Shown here: positions 50,848 through 58,512 of the stretch, in pieces | Numbering within the stretch: the stretch's first letter is position 1 | Layout of the letters: each line of letters starts with the position of its first letter | DNA from: Ruminiclostridium sp. | GTDB taxonomy: Bacteria; Bacillota; Clostridia; Oscillospirales; Ruminococcaceae | Reading direction: 5' to 3' | Length of the DNA stretch: 64,000 bases | Assembly (NCBI GenBank): GCA_017935365.1 | Contig: JAGBHT010000038.1 | Span: 1 to 64,000, forward strand | Made by a program: the position numbers and the translations under genes | Notes under the pieces: model-generated | Databases searched by the model: none | What the model was told of the DNA's origin: nothing | Seen by the model: only the letters and a program-made list of their open reading frames with translations

Positions 50848-51855
50848 ATGAAAAAACTAACCAAAACAACAGCACTCATCTTATCCGCTCTTATGCTCTT
50901 CGGCTGTACAAGTAACTCTGCAACCGGCAGTGTAGGTGATACTACACCGCCGGGGGAGAGCTCGGTCACGGACAGCAAAAACGAAAGTAAGGTTGAAAGC
51001 TCGGCTACTGAAAACAGCTCCGAAACAGATAATACAAGCAAGGAAAGCGAAGAAAACCTTGTGAAAAATATCGAGGGGTATCAGACGTTTTCGTATGATG
51101 AAAATCTATATGATAATTTTACCGAAATAGAATACACCAAATCTTATTACGGCGTATATGACCAAGTCGGTTCGTCTGATCCTACGAAAAAAGAAAACAT
51201 GAAAGCGAACAACCGAAGCTCTATAGGAATAAAATGCCGGGTTATAGGTGACAGCTATTGTGTCAGCGGGGGTGTATGCGGTAATGTCAAAATTACCAGA
51301 GAAGAGGACAACTGCATATTTACACCTGTTATAATTGAAGAAATTATTGAGGACTTCGGAAATGAAAGCGTATTTTCTGTAGGTGATATAATTTATGTGC
51401 AGGAATGGTATCAACCGATCGAAGAATACAATACCAAAACTCCCAAATGGGTGGAAAAGCAAATTGAATATATAAAACAAAAATATGAAGATGAAAACGG
51501 CAATTTCAAAAGCAGTTATTACGACGAAGCACGTTTTGAACACTATAAAAAACTCCTTGAATATTATAATATTATCGGAGAAAATCCCGAAAAATATGTT
51601 GGCAATCTATGCGCACCTGTAATGATGCAACGAGGTCAGTCGTATCTTGTGTTTGCGGAAAACGACAAAACGCCGAATGAAATCGACGGAAATATCTATT
51701 GTTATACATATAACATAATATTTGACCTTGTAAATGACGCTCCCTATGTAGATCAGTCGGAAGAAATGGTTAAAAACCTGTACCGTTGCGGAGCTTGCTA
51801 TCAAAATCAGTGGAAGATACTTAAAGAAAAATACGGAGAGCATTTCAAGAGCTGA
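50848..51855 (+). CDS. Tandem paralogous lipoprotein 4
   Basis: 335 residues. The start (ALILSALMLFGC, then SKNESKVESSATEN) matches paralogue 2 at the linker start, but the following SSETDNTSKESEENLVKNIE is that of paralogue 1, a mosaic. The globular part has GIKCRVIGDSY, FTPVIIEEIIEDF, GDIIYVQEWY, MQRGQSYLVF and end LKEKYGEHFK. A Cys pair (YRCGAC) near the end is unique to it. Last gene of the operon. Confidence 0.8.
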   Translation: MKKLTKTTALILSALMLFGCTSNSATGSVGDTTPPGESSVTDSKNESKVESSATENSSETDNTSKESEENLVKNIEGYQTFSYDENLYDNFTEIEYTKSYYGVYDQVGSSDPTKKENMKANNRSSIGIKCRVIGDSYCVSGGVCGNVKITREEDNCIFTPVIIEEIIEDFGNESVFSVGDIIYVQEWYQPIEEYNTKTPKWVEKQIEYIKQKYEDENGNFKSSYYDEARFEHYKKLLEYYNIIGENPEKYVGNLCAPVMMQRGQSYLVFAENDKTPNEIDGNIYCYTYNIIFDLVNDAPYVDQSEEMVKNLYRCGACYQNQWKILKEKYGEHFKS

Positions 51856-51871
51856 TTACAACAATAATCCG

Positions 51872-51901
51872 AGAACGCACTTAACCGTGCGTTCTTATTT
51901 T
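51872..51901 (+). terminator. Terminator of the metalloprotease-lipoprotein operon
   Basis: AGAACGCAC, 6-base loop, GTGCGTTCT, then TATTTTTTC, 17 bases after the last stop. Confidence 0.88.
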
Positions 51902-51957
51902 TTCACATTTTACAAACTCTTTAACTTCTCTTGGTGATTAATTTTCCGTTCCGGTGT

Positions 51958-51963
51958 TATAAT
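51958..51963 (+). promoter_or_regulatory. -10 box of the phosphatase gene
   Basis: TATAAT preceded by TGT, about 48 bases before the start codon. No good -35 is seen at 16-18 bases, so an activator such as PhoP might be needed (inference). Confidence 0.45.
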
Positions 51964-52010
51964 CTGCTTGTACACAAGAGGTATAAATGAACATTTGAAA
52001 GGAAAACATT

Positions 52011-54050
52011 ATGAATAAGATGAAGACAGGAAAGAAAGTAATGGCAGGCGCTCTTGCCGCTATTATGGTATCAAGTGCGGCTCTGACAGCTTATGCCGCT
52101 ACAGAACACTGGAACGACGGTTCGACAGGAACTACAAACGAATGGACACAGTGGAAGACAGATTGGGAAACGATCAAGGACGACTATGAAAAGGTTTCTG
52201 TAAACCTCGGCGCCGATGAATCACAGCTCGGCTTTGCGTGGTACTCAAAGACTGTAGAACAGCCCAAGGTAAGAATCGCAAAGACAGAAGATATGAAGGA
52301 CGCTGTAGAGTTCACAGGCACACAGGTTTCAATAGACATTGCGGCTCTTAACGGCTACTATTCAAACAAGGTAACGGTAAAGGGCCTCGAAAAGGAAACT
52401 CAGTACTACTACCAGGTATTCAAAAACGGCGAATGGCAGAAAGCCGAAAGCATAAAGACAGGCGACCCCGATTCATTCTCATTCCTTTATGTAGGCGACC
52501 CGCAGATAGGCGCGTGCAAGAATCAGATAAGCAGTGAAAACGAAACAATGAAGAATGAGATCGCCGCAAGAAATGACGCTTACAACTGGAACAAGACGCT
52601 GACAAACGCTATGACGGCTCACCCCGAGGTAAACTTCTTGCTGAGCGCCGGCGACCAGGTAAATACTGCCGACAGAGAATATGAATATGCAGGTTATCTC
52701 AACGCTTCCGCTCTCGCTTCTCTGCCCGTATCTACTACTATAGGCAACCACGACAGCGGTTCTTACCAGTACTCATATCACTTCAACACACCGAACTCGT
52801 TCGACCTTAACGACACGGCTTATGCACTGGGTCACACAAAGGCAGGCACGGATTACTACTACACATACGGCGACGCACTGTTCATAGTAATCGATACAAA
52901 CAACTACAACTGCGCTACCCACAGAAACGTAATCGAAAAGGCAGTAAAGGAAAACGAGGATAAGAAGTGGAGAATCGTAATGTTCCACCAGGATATCTAC
53001 GGTTCAGGTCTTGACCACTCGGATTCGGACGGTATCATCTTAAGAACACAGCTTACTCCTATCTTTGACGAGTTCGATATTGACGTTGCTTTACAGGGAC
53101 ACGACCACACATATTCAAGAAGCTATCAGTTAAGCGGCGATGGTAAAGAACATACAGCATTCGACAAGAGCAACGCCTACGGTGAAGATTACCTCAGCCA
53201 GAACAACTGCTACACTATAGATTCTGACCTTGTTACAGGTACGATAGTCGACCCCAAGGGTACGGTTTATATGGAAGCTAACTCATCAACAGGTTCAAAG
53301 TTCTATGAGCTTATCCCCGCACAGCAGGACTACATAGCTGAAAGAAGCCAGACATGGACACCCAGCTACTCAGTTATCAATATGACTGAAACAGCGCTCA
53401 CTATCACAACTTATGACGCTGATACAAACGAAGTTCTTGAAGGTTCATCAGCGTATACTATCGTAAAGAAGGCAGACAGCTCAGCTCTTGCCGAGGCAGT
53501 TGAAGCCGCTAAGAAAAAACTTGAGGACGACAAGTATACAGACGAAAGCGTTGCTAAGGTAAACGAGGCTATCAAGAATGCCGAAGAGGTTATCGCAGAC
53601 GATCAGTCAACAAGCGACAAGATCGCAGAAGCTACAGCTTATCTCAACGAAGCGGTTGCGGCGCTTGAAGTAAAACCCGCAGACGATAACACAGGCAAGG
53701 ACGACACCTCAGACGATACAAGCACACCCGATGATACAAATTCGGACGAAACAAGCACACCTGATGATACAAGCAAGGACGATGTAAGCACTCCCGATGA
53801 TACAAGCAAGGACGATGTAAGCAAGCCTGATGATACAAGCAAGGACGATGTAAGCAAGCCTGACGATACAAGCAAAGATGATGCAAGTACACCCGATGAC
53901 ACAAGCAAGGTTGACGACAGCATAACCAATCCCGACACAGGTAACTTAATATCGGTTGCTCCGTTCGCCGCTCTCTCAGTACTCAGCGCATTTGCTCTTG
54001 CAGGACTTGTACTCCCCGAGACAATCAAGAATAAGAAATCATCCAAGTAA
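52011..54050 (+). CDS. Cell-surface purple acid phosphatase-like metallophosphoesterase
   Basis: 679 residues: signal peptide (MAGALAAIMVSSAALTAYA), an N-terminal Fn3-like domain (about 40-150), a metallophosphoesterase domain (about 155-420) with GDPQIG, SAGDQVN, GNHDSGS, MFHQDIY and GHDHTYSR, a FIVAR-like helical module (about 490-560), a repeated DDTSK-DDVS/KP linker (about 565-640), then NPDTGN followed by a membrane segment and KNKKSSK tail. The end is a sortase-type anchor with NPDTG in place of LPxTG. Likely releases phosphate outside the cell. GGAAAACATT precedes the ATG. Confidence 0.88.
   Translation: MNKMKTGKKVMAGALAAIMVSSAALTAYAATEHWNDGSTGTTNEWTQWKTDWETIKDDYEKVSVNLGADESQLGFAWYSKTVEQPKVRIAKTEDMKDAVEFTGTQVSIDIAALNGYYSNKVTVKGLEKETQYYYQVFKNGEWQKAESIKTGDPDSFSFLYVGDPQIGACKNQISSENETMKNEIAARNDAYNWNKTLTNAMTAHPEVNFLLSAGDQVNTADREYEYAGYLNASALASLPVSTTIGNHDSGSYQYSYHFNTPNSFDLNDTAYALGHTKAGTDYYYTYGDALFIVIDTNNYNCATHRNVIEKAVKENEDKKWRIVMFHQDIYGSGLDHSDSDGIILRTQLTPIFDEFDIDVALQGHDHTYSRSYQLSGDGKEHTAFDKSNAYGEDYLSQNNCYTIDSDLVTGTIVDPKGTVYMEANSSTGSKFYELIPAQQDYIAERSQTWTPSYSVINMTETALTITTYDADTNEVLEGSSAYTIVKKADSSALAEAVEAAKKKLEDDKYTDESVAKVNEAIKNAEEVIADDQSTSDKIAEATAYLNEAVAALEVKPADDNTGKDDTSDDTSTPDDTNSDETSTPDDTSKDDVSTPDDTSKDDVSKPDDTSKDDVSKPDDTSKDDASTPDDTSKVDDSITNPDTGNLISVAPFAALSVLSAFALAGLVLPETIKNKKSSK
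53692..53920 (+). repeat. Repeated linker-coding DNA in the phosphatase gene
   Basis: The words GATGATACAAGCAAGGACGA and close variants recur five to six times in frame, encoding the Asp/Thr/Ser/Lys/Pro linker. Such repeats change length easily by slippage. Confidence 0.8.
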
Positions 54051-54071
54051 AACCACATAAAAATCACGGTC

Positions 54072-54097
54072 ATCCCCACCGCTTTTGCAGTGGGGAT
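54072..54097 (+). terminator. Hairpin between phosphatase and YibE/F genes
   Basis: ATCCCCACCGC, TTTT loop, GCAGTGGGGAT; 10-11 base arms with one mismatch. There is no U-tract, so partial read-through to the next gene is possible. Confidence 0.5.
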
Positions 54098-54123
54098 AGC
54101 TGTATTCGGAAAGAAAAGAAAAT

Positions 54124-55299
54124 ATGAATAAACTGAATTTAACAAAAGGAAAAATCATCGGATATATAATCGCCACCGTCGCTGTTGCGGTAAGCGCCGT
54201 ATTTATAGTAACGCTCAACTCATTTGACAAGATTGAACTTGTATCGACATATAACAGGTCGTTTGAAAAAGCGACTGTTACGAAAATCACCAAAGACAAC
54301 CTTGAAGAGGACGGCGAGAGATACGGAAACCAGGAGGTAGTACTCAGGATAAAGACGGGCAGTTATGCCGGTAAGGAAGTCAGCGCGATAAGCCCTAACG
54401 GCAATCTGTTCGGTGCGCCGTGTACGGTAGGGCTTGACGTTATTGCGATAGTGAGCGCAAACGACAGCGGAGAACCCGTTGTCACCGTATACAGCCGTGA
54501 CAGGGAATATGTCGTGTATGTATTCGTCGCACTGTTTATAATTATGCTGTGGATAGTCGGCGGAAAGAAAGGACTTAAATCGGCAGTGTGCCTTGCGCTT
54601 ACATTCGTGCTGACGCTCTTTGTTTATTTTCCGCTTGTATACAGGGGATTTTCACCGTTCTGGGCGGCGGCTCTCATATGCGTTCTGTCAACCGTCATAA
54701 CGATATTCTTTGTTGCAGGAGCTAACGTCAAGTCGGTCAGTGCGATCGCCGGAACTGCTTTCGGCGTACTGGTGGCAGGCGTGCTTGCACTGGTGTTCGG
54801 ACAGCTTGCGGGAATCAGCGGTTATAACGTATCGGAGGTAGAAAGTCTGCTCTTTATAGGACAGAATATACCTATAGATATAGGCGGACTGCTGTTCTCG
54901 GGTATTCTGATCTCAACACTGGGCGCGGTCATGGACGTGGGAATGTCGCTTGCGTCAACTATTGATGAAATACACGAGAAGAAGCCGGAACTCAGCGTAT
55001 CGGAGCTTTTCAGGAGCGGTATAAATGTCGGCAGGGATATGATGGGTACAATGTCAAACACGCTGATACTTGCGTTTGTCGGCGGCTCGATAGTCACGCT
55101 GATGATCGATTACTGTTATGATCTCTCATACTATCAGCTTATAAACTCGAACAATATCTGTATAGAGATAATGCAGGGGTTATCGGGTACTATCGGAATT
55201 GTGCTGACAGTGCCGTTTACATCACTTCTGACTGCGGTTATGATAAAGAAATATCATAAGAAGAAAGAGTTGGCGGAAGACAGCGGTATGGGCGAATAG
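54124..55299 (+). CDS. YibE/F family multi-span membrane protein
   Basis: 391 residues: one N-terminal membrane helix (about 10-30), an extracytoplasmic beta domain (about 35-120) containing EVVLRIKTGSYAGKEV, then six or seven helices with family motifs LWIVGGKKGLKSAV, GAVMDVGMSLASTIDEIHEK and GRDMMGTMSNTLILAF. YibE/F proteins are found mainly in Firmicutes and Actinobacteria and have no settled function. Often regulated with stress or phosphate genes; here it follows the phosphatase. Confidence 0.9.
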   Translation: MNKLNLTKGKIIGYIIATVAVAVSAVFIVTLNSFDKIELVSTYNRSFEKATVTKITKDNLEEDGERYGNQEVVLRIKTGSYAGKEVSAISPNGNLFGAPCTVGLDVIAIVSANDSGEPVVTVYSRDREYVVYVFVALFIIMLWIVGGKKGLKSAVCLALTFVLTLFVYFPLVYRGFSPFWAAALICVLSTVITIFFVAGANVKSVSAIAGTAFGVLVAGVLALVFGQLAGISGYNVSEVESLLFIGQNIPIDIGGLLFSGILISTLGAVMDVGMSLASTIDEIHEKKPELSVSELFRSGINVGRDMMGTMSNTLILAFVGGSIVTLMIDYCYDLSYYQLINSNNICIEIMQGLSGTIGIVLTVPFTSLLTAVMIKKYHKKKELAEDSGMGE

Positions 55300-55309
55300 G
55301 GTAAATAAA

Positions 55310-55338
55310 AAAGCCACAGGGAGCACTCTCTGCGGCTT
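55310..55338. terminator. Shared terminator of yibE/F and thiW
   Basis: AAAGCCACAGGGAG and CTCTCTGCGGCTTT pair with one mismatch and one wobble; the minus strand continues into TTTTTTATTT. The genes converge here. Confidence 0.75.
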
Positions 55339-55357
55339 TCATTATTTATGGGCTTAT

Positions 55358-55900
55358 TTACGCTTTTTTCTCGTTTGTCTGTCTGAACATCATATTGATA
55401 ACGCCTGTTTTTGCAAGGGCGAACATAAGAACAGAGGCAATGAGTGCACCGCCTACAGTGCTTACGCCGAACGGTATAACATAGGTGAAGAGTGCGGCTT
55501 CCTTACCCATAACGAATGCGGCGATAGGATATGCCGCCATAGCGCCGAGGATACCTGTGCCGATTATCTCACCGAGGAAAGCTATCGGAACACGCTTTGC
55601 AAATGACCAGTTCGGGAAAATGTATCTGAACGCAAGTCCGCAGCAAAGAGCGCCTACCATACTTCCGGGGAATGCGAGCAGTGTGCCTGTACCCATTATA
55701 AGTCTTATAACAGATGTGATGAATGCCATTCCTACTGCGTACCACGGACCGAGAAGTGTACCTGCGATCACGTTTACCATGTGCTGAATGGGAAAACACT
55801 TTGACGCGCCTATCGGGATAGAAAATCCGCTGAGCACTACGCTTAGAGCGATGAGAACGCCTGCGATTGCAAGCTTCTGTATACTTACCTTTTTATTCAT
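55358..55900 (-). CDS. thiW: ECF transporter S component ThiW
   Basis: Substrate-binding membrane component for a thiamine precursor, probably hydroxyethylthiazole, used with the shared ECF module encoded elsewhere. 180 residues and five to six helices; KLAIAGVLIALSVVLSG, FPIQHMVNVIAGTLLGPWYA, and GTGTLLAFPGSMVGALC are typical of ThiW. A TPP riboswitch lies upstream on the same strand, supporting the thiamine role. thiM at 59980 uses the presumed substrate. Confidence 0.92.
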   Translation of the reverse strand: MNKKVSIQKLAIAGVLIALSVVLSGFSIPIGASKCFPIQHMVNVIAGTLLGPWYAVGMAFITSVIRLIMGTGTLLAFPGSMVGALCCGLAFRYIFPNWSFAKRVPIAFLGEIIGTGILGAMAAYPIAAFVMGKEAALFTYVIPFGVSTVGGALIASVLMFALAKTGVINMMFRQTNEKKA

Positions 55901-55928
55901 ATCAAAATACCTCTTTTCTTTTATCCGT

Positions 55929-55960
55929 CAAAAAAGCTCCCACACTGTCTGCGGGAGCTG
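55929..55960 (-). terminator. Riboswitch-controlled terminator upstream of thiW
   Basis: Minus-strand CAGCTCCCGCAGACAGTGTGGGAGCTTTTTTG forms a strong hairpin with U-tract, between the TPP aptamer and the thiW start (given in two parts: CAGCTCCCGC and GTGGGAGCTTTTTTG). Confidence 0.85.
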
Positions 55961-55984
55961 ATGTTTTTATGCGCACTAAAACAA

Positions 55985-56068
55985 CCGTTCCCTACGTTGG
56001 CATTATCCAAATCAGGTTCAAAGGTCGGAATTGCAATTCCCTCTCAGCCCGTTCACGAGCTCCCTTGC
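55985..56068 (-). promoter_or_regulatory. TPP riboswitch (THI element)
   Basis: Minus strand: GGGAGCTCGTGAACGGGCTG, AGAGGG, GACCTTTGAACCTGATTTGG, ATAATGCCAACGTAGGGA. CUGAGA and ACCUGA-(UUUGG)AUAAUGCC-GUAGGGA match the conserved pyrimidine- and pyrophosphate-sensing helices. Followed by a terminator, so high TPP should switch thiW off. Confidence 0.94.
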
Positions 56069-56181
56069 TTTATAGATTTTATAATTTTTTTAATCGTATA
56101 GGATCTGTTTGACAGTCACAGTATATACCACATCGGAAGCGGTGTCAATGCTGTTTTTAAGATACCATTGTCATGTCTATG

Positions 56182-56207
56182 TCAAAATATTCCACCTGTA
56201 ACATACA
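56182..56207 (+). promoter_or_regulatory. Candidate sigma-E (sporulation) promoter of cotJ
   Basis: TCAAAAT (56182-56188), 13 bases, CATACA (56202-56207). Consensus for sigma-E is KMATATT, 13-15 bases, CATACAnT; the -10 is exact, the -35 matches 5 of 7. cotJ is sigma-E controlled in Bacillus. Bases 56070-56180 hold no other supported feature. Confidence 0.5.
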
Positions 56208-56272
56208 GGCGCACCGCCGCATAAATTGTACTGTAAAGCCGAAAAATCACGAATGAAAGGAGCATTCCGAAA

Positions 56273-56467
56273 ATGGATAAGAACAATATCTTCTGTGAAA
56301 ACGCAGAAACGATGAATGTAAAAAAGAAGCCCGGATATGCATATGTGCCGTTCCAGAGGCTCGGCAAGCTGTACGACCCCGAAACGGCAATGAGAGCGGG
56401 AACTATATTCCCTGAGCTTAATATCACGATAGACGAATACGAGAGGGGGCTTTACAATGGCGTATAA
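56273..56467 (+). CDS. cotJA: Spore coat associated protein CotJA
   Basis: 64 residues; the core YAYVPFQRLGKLYDPETAMRAGTIFPEL is the family signature (given in two parts: YAYVPFQRLGKLYDPE and AGTIFPEL). Made in the mother cell and placed in the inner coat with CotJB/CotJC. Stop overlaps cotJB by 11 bases. Confidence 0.92.
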   Translation: MDKNNIFCENAETMNVKKKPGYAYVPFQRLGKLYDPETAMRAGTIFPELNITIDEYERGLYNGV

Positions 56468-56711
56468 TCTGTCACCGAGAGCGTCACAGCTTCTGCGCAA
56501 GCTGTCTGCCGCAGATTTCTATGCGCAGGACTTAAAGCTGTTTCTTGATACTCACCCCGATGATACAAGAGCGCTCGAGCTGTACCGTGAGGCTGTAAAG
56601 CAGGCAGACGCTTGCAGATGTGCGTTTGAGAATGAGTTCTATCCGCTGAGAGCATCCTCTGCCGGTACGGACTGTAACTGGGACTGGCTCAGCGGTCAGT
56701 GGATATTATAA
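56457..56711 (+). CDS. cotJB: Spore coat protein CotJB
   Basis: 84 residues; LRKLSAADFYAQDLKLFLDT, HPDDTRALELY and the C-terminal NWDWLSGQW identify the family. It overlaps cotJA and lies 9 bases before the cotJC remnant. Confidence 0.92.
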   Translation: MAYNLSPRASQLLRKLSAADFYAQDLKLFLDTHPDDTRALELYREAVKQADACRCAFENEFYPLRASSAGTDCNWDWLSGQWIL

Positions 56712-56720
56712 GGAGGACGT

Positions 56721-56924
56721 ATGTTTATATTTGAAAAAAGGACGCAGGTACCGGTTGTTATCAAAAACCGCAACCCTAAGCTTGCAAGCTACATTCTTTC
56801 TCAGTACGGCGGACCTGACGGAGAGCTTGGCGCGGCGCTGAGATATCTGTCACAGCGGTTTTCACAGACTGACAAGAGGGCAATTGCGATACTGACCGAT
56901 ATAGGTATATCGTTGCGGGAATGA
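56721..56924 (+). pseudogene. cotJC: Truncated CotJC (manganese catalase-type coat protein)
   Basis: The first 62 residues follow CotJC closely: VVIKNRNPKLASYILSQYGG, DGELGAALRYLSQRF, KRAIAILTDIG. Where the family continues with TEELAHLEM (metal ligands) the frame instead reads ISLRE and stops at residue 67. Full CotJC is about 190-200 residues with a di-manganese site, so all metal ligands beyond the first helix are lost. No frameshifted continuation was found in the next 80 bases, so a deletion is likely. Ribosome site AAGGAGG is intact. Confidence 0.75.
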
Positions 56925-56948
56925 GCCTTTGCCGAAATTATCCGTCAA

Positions 56949-56977
56949 TTGACTTTTAACCTTACAGGTGCTATAAT
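56949..56977 (+). promoter_or_regulatory. Promoter of the ExbB/ExbD-like operon
   Basis: TTGACT (56949-56954), 17 bases, TATAAT (56972-56977), 45 bases before the start. Confidence 0.8.
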
Positions 56978-57022
56978 TATGTAGAATTTTAACGGATTTT
57001 GTCGAAAGACGGAGGTAGAAGC

Positions 57023-57487
57023 ATGGGAGCTTTGACAGACGCATTAATAAATTTCGGACCGATCGTATCACCGCTTATATTCACCTTGTTCCCGGTTTGT
57101 CTTATTCTTCTGATCATATCGGTGGTATGGTCAAGAAAGATACTGAAAAGTATGAATGCAAACAACGAGATCGACTATAAATACACCTCATTCAACTGGA
57201 TAAATTTCTGCTATTCCGCTTTTATAGCGCTTGTATCGATATTCCCGCTGCTCGGTATGCTGGGAACGGTGCTGGCGTTACTTTCGCTTGATATAACCGG
57301 CGGAGCAACGGAAGAACTTAAAGCAAACTTTTTCTTAGCGCTTGACACTACCGCATGGGGACTTGTGTTCTCTATCGCTTTCAAGGTAGCAAACTCATTT
57401 TTACAGACTACTATCGAAACAGCTATTGAAAAGATAGACGTGCTTGTAAAAAGCCATTATACCGGGAAAGAAAGCAGTGAAAAATGA
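57023..57487 (+). CDS. MotA/TolQ/ExbB-family proton channel protein
   Basis: 154 residues from Met at 57023 (GGAGGTAGAAGC upstream). Three membrane helices: about 12-36, 63-85 and 108-128. The last two carry the family core, FPLLGMLGTVLALLSL and FFLALDTTAWGLVFSIAFK, where Thr/Ala-rich faces line the proton path in ExbB/TolQ. Homologues form pentamers around an ExbD/TolR dimer. Overlaps the next gene by four bases (ATGA). What it energises in a presumed single-membrane cell is unknown. Confidence 0.82.
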   Translation: MGALTDALINFGPIVSPLIFTLFPVCLILLIISVVWSRKILKSMNANNEIDYKYTSFNWINFCYSAFIALVSIFPLLGMLGTVLALLSLDITGGATEELKANFFLALDTTAWGLVFSIAFKVANSFLQTTIETAIEKIDVLVKSHYTGKESSEK

Positions 57488-58095
57488 AGAAACGACAGAT
57501 AAACCTCGACTTCACTTCCCTGCTTGACGTTATAATGATAATACTGTTCTTCTTTATAATTTTCAGCAACCTTGAAACCGGCGACCTTAAGAAAGAACTT
57601 GAGGACAAACAGCAGCAGGTAAGCTCCGAACTTGATGAAGCAAAGGCGAAAAACGACAAGGCGGATGAGCTCCTGGGCGAAGCGCAGGAGAAAAACGAAC
57701 AGGCTGACAAGCGGCTTGAAGAGGCAAACTCCGCTGTTGACAGAAGCGGTGACAACGCCGACGCCATAATGGACTTCAGCGAGAACAAGAACCTTAAACT
57801 GCATCTTGATATGGGCGGTGAAAACGGCTGGACGCTGAAATTTGCCAAGGGTGAAGAGATAGTAAAGGAAATTCCGAAAGCGGATATCGGCAAAATGACC
57901 GATGAAGTAAGAGCGTTATTCACCGAGCAGGGCTACACCGCAGATAACACTATTCTTATAGAGTTTTCGTATGACGCTACCGAGAACGGTACGACCTCGG
58001 CATATCTTGACACAATGAAGATTATCAACACACTTAAAAACGAATATGAACATTTGTTCTACTCAGAAACCGATGTTTCGGTATTTAAGGAGTAA
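57484..58095 (+). CDS. ExbD/TolR-like protein with coiled-coil insert
   Basis: 203 residues: short cytoplasmic start, one membrane helix with the TolR/ExbD signature LDFTSLLDVIMIILFFFI, in which D15 fits the proton-carrying Asp. An acidic/lysine-rich coiled coil (about 34-85, DEAKAKNDKADELLGEAQ) follows, then an extracellular domain. The coiled coil is an addition to usual ExbD. Overlaps the ExbB-like gene, so a 5:2 type complex is likely. Confidence 0.8.
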   Translation: MKKRQINLDFTSLLDVIMIILFFFIIFSNLETGDLKKELEDKQQQVSSELDEAKAKNDKADELLGEAQEKNEQADKRLEEANSAVDRSGDNADAIMDFSENKNLKLHLDMGGENGWTLKFAKGEEIVKEIPKADIGKMTDEVRALFTEQGYTADNTILIEFSYDATENGTTSAYLDTMKIINTLKNEYEHLFYSETDVSVFKE

Positions 58096-58110
58096 TACGG
58101 AGGACATATA

Positions 58111-58497
58111 ATGAAAAGGATAAACAATAAAGGTGCAGTACCTGTAGGGCTTATCATAGCGCTGGTGGTCGTGGTAGCCGCGGCGGTGGTATTCTTTGCG
58201 TGCAAGGGCTTCGGGCTTGGCGGCGGAAACGGCGACGGTGAAGGTTCTGATATTGCGGATAACTCAGATGCCGTATCGGTTGTTGAAGAGCTTGAATATA
58301 TCAATGTTACCGTGTCCGGTAACGAATACATATACGACAACAAAAAAGTCACGCTTGACGAGCTTGTTGACAGCATAAAATCGCTCGACAGGAATTTACC
58401 TGTAAAGATAGCGGACGAGGGTTCGTCGCTCAAAGCATACAAGGAGCTTAAGTCCAAGCTTTCCGAAAACAATATCAGCTTTATAGAAGCGGAATGA
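58111..58497 (+). CDS. Single-span protein with ExbD-periplasmic-like domain, 1
   Basis: 128 residues: basic start, one membrane helix (about 10-30), Gly/Asp-rich linker, then about 65 residues resembling the periplasmic domain of ExbD: INVTVSGNEYIYDNKKVTLD, ELVDSIKSL and PVKIADEGSSLKAYKELK. No membrane Asp is present, so it cannot be a proton carrier itself. Fourth-from-end organisation: 15 bases after the ExbD-like gene, 15 before its paralogue. Confidence 0.65.
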   Translation: MKRINNKGAVPVGLIIALVVVVAAAVVFFACKGFGLGGGNGDGEGSDIADNSDAVSVVEELEYINVTVSGNEYIYDNKKVTLDELVDSIKSLDRNLPVKIADEGSSLKAYKELKSKLSENNISFIEAE

Positions 58498-58512
58498 TAA
58501 AAGAGGTACGAT

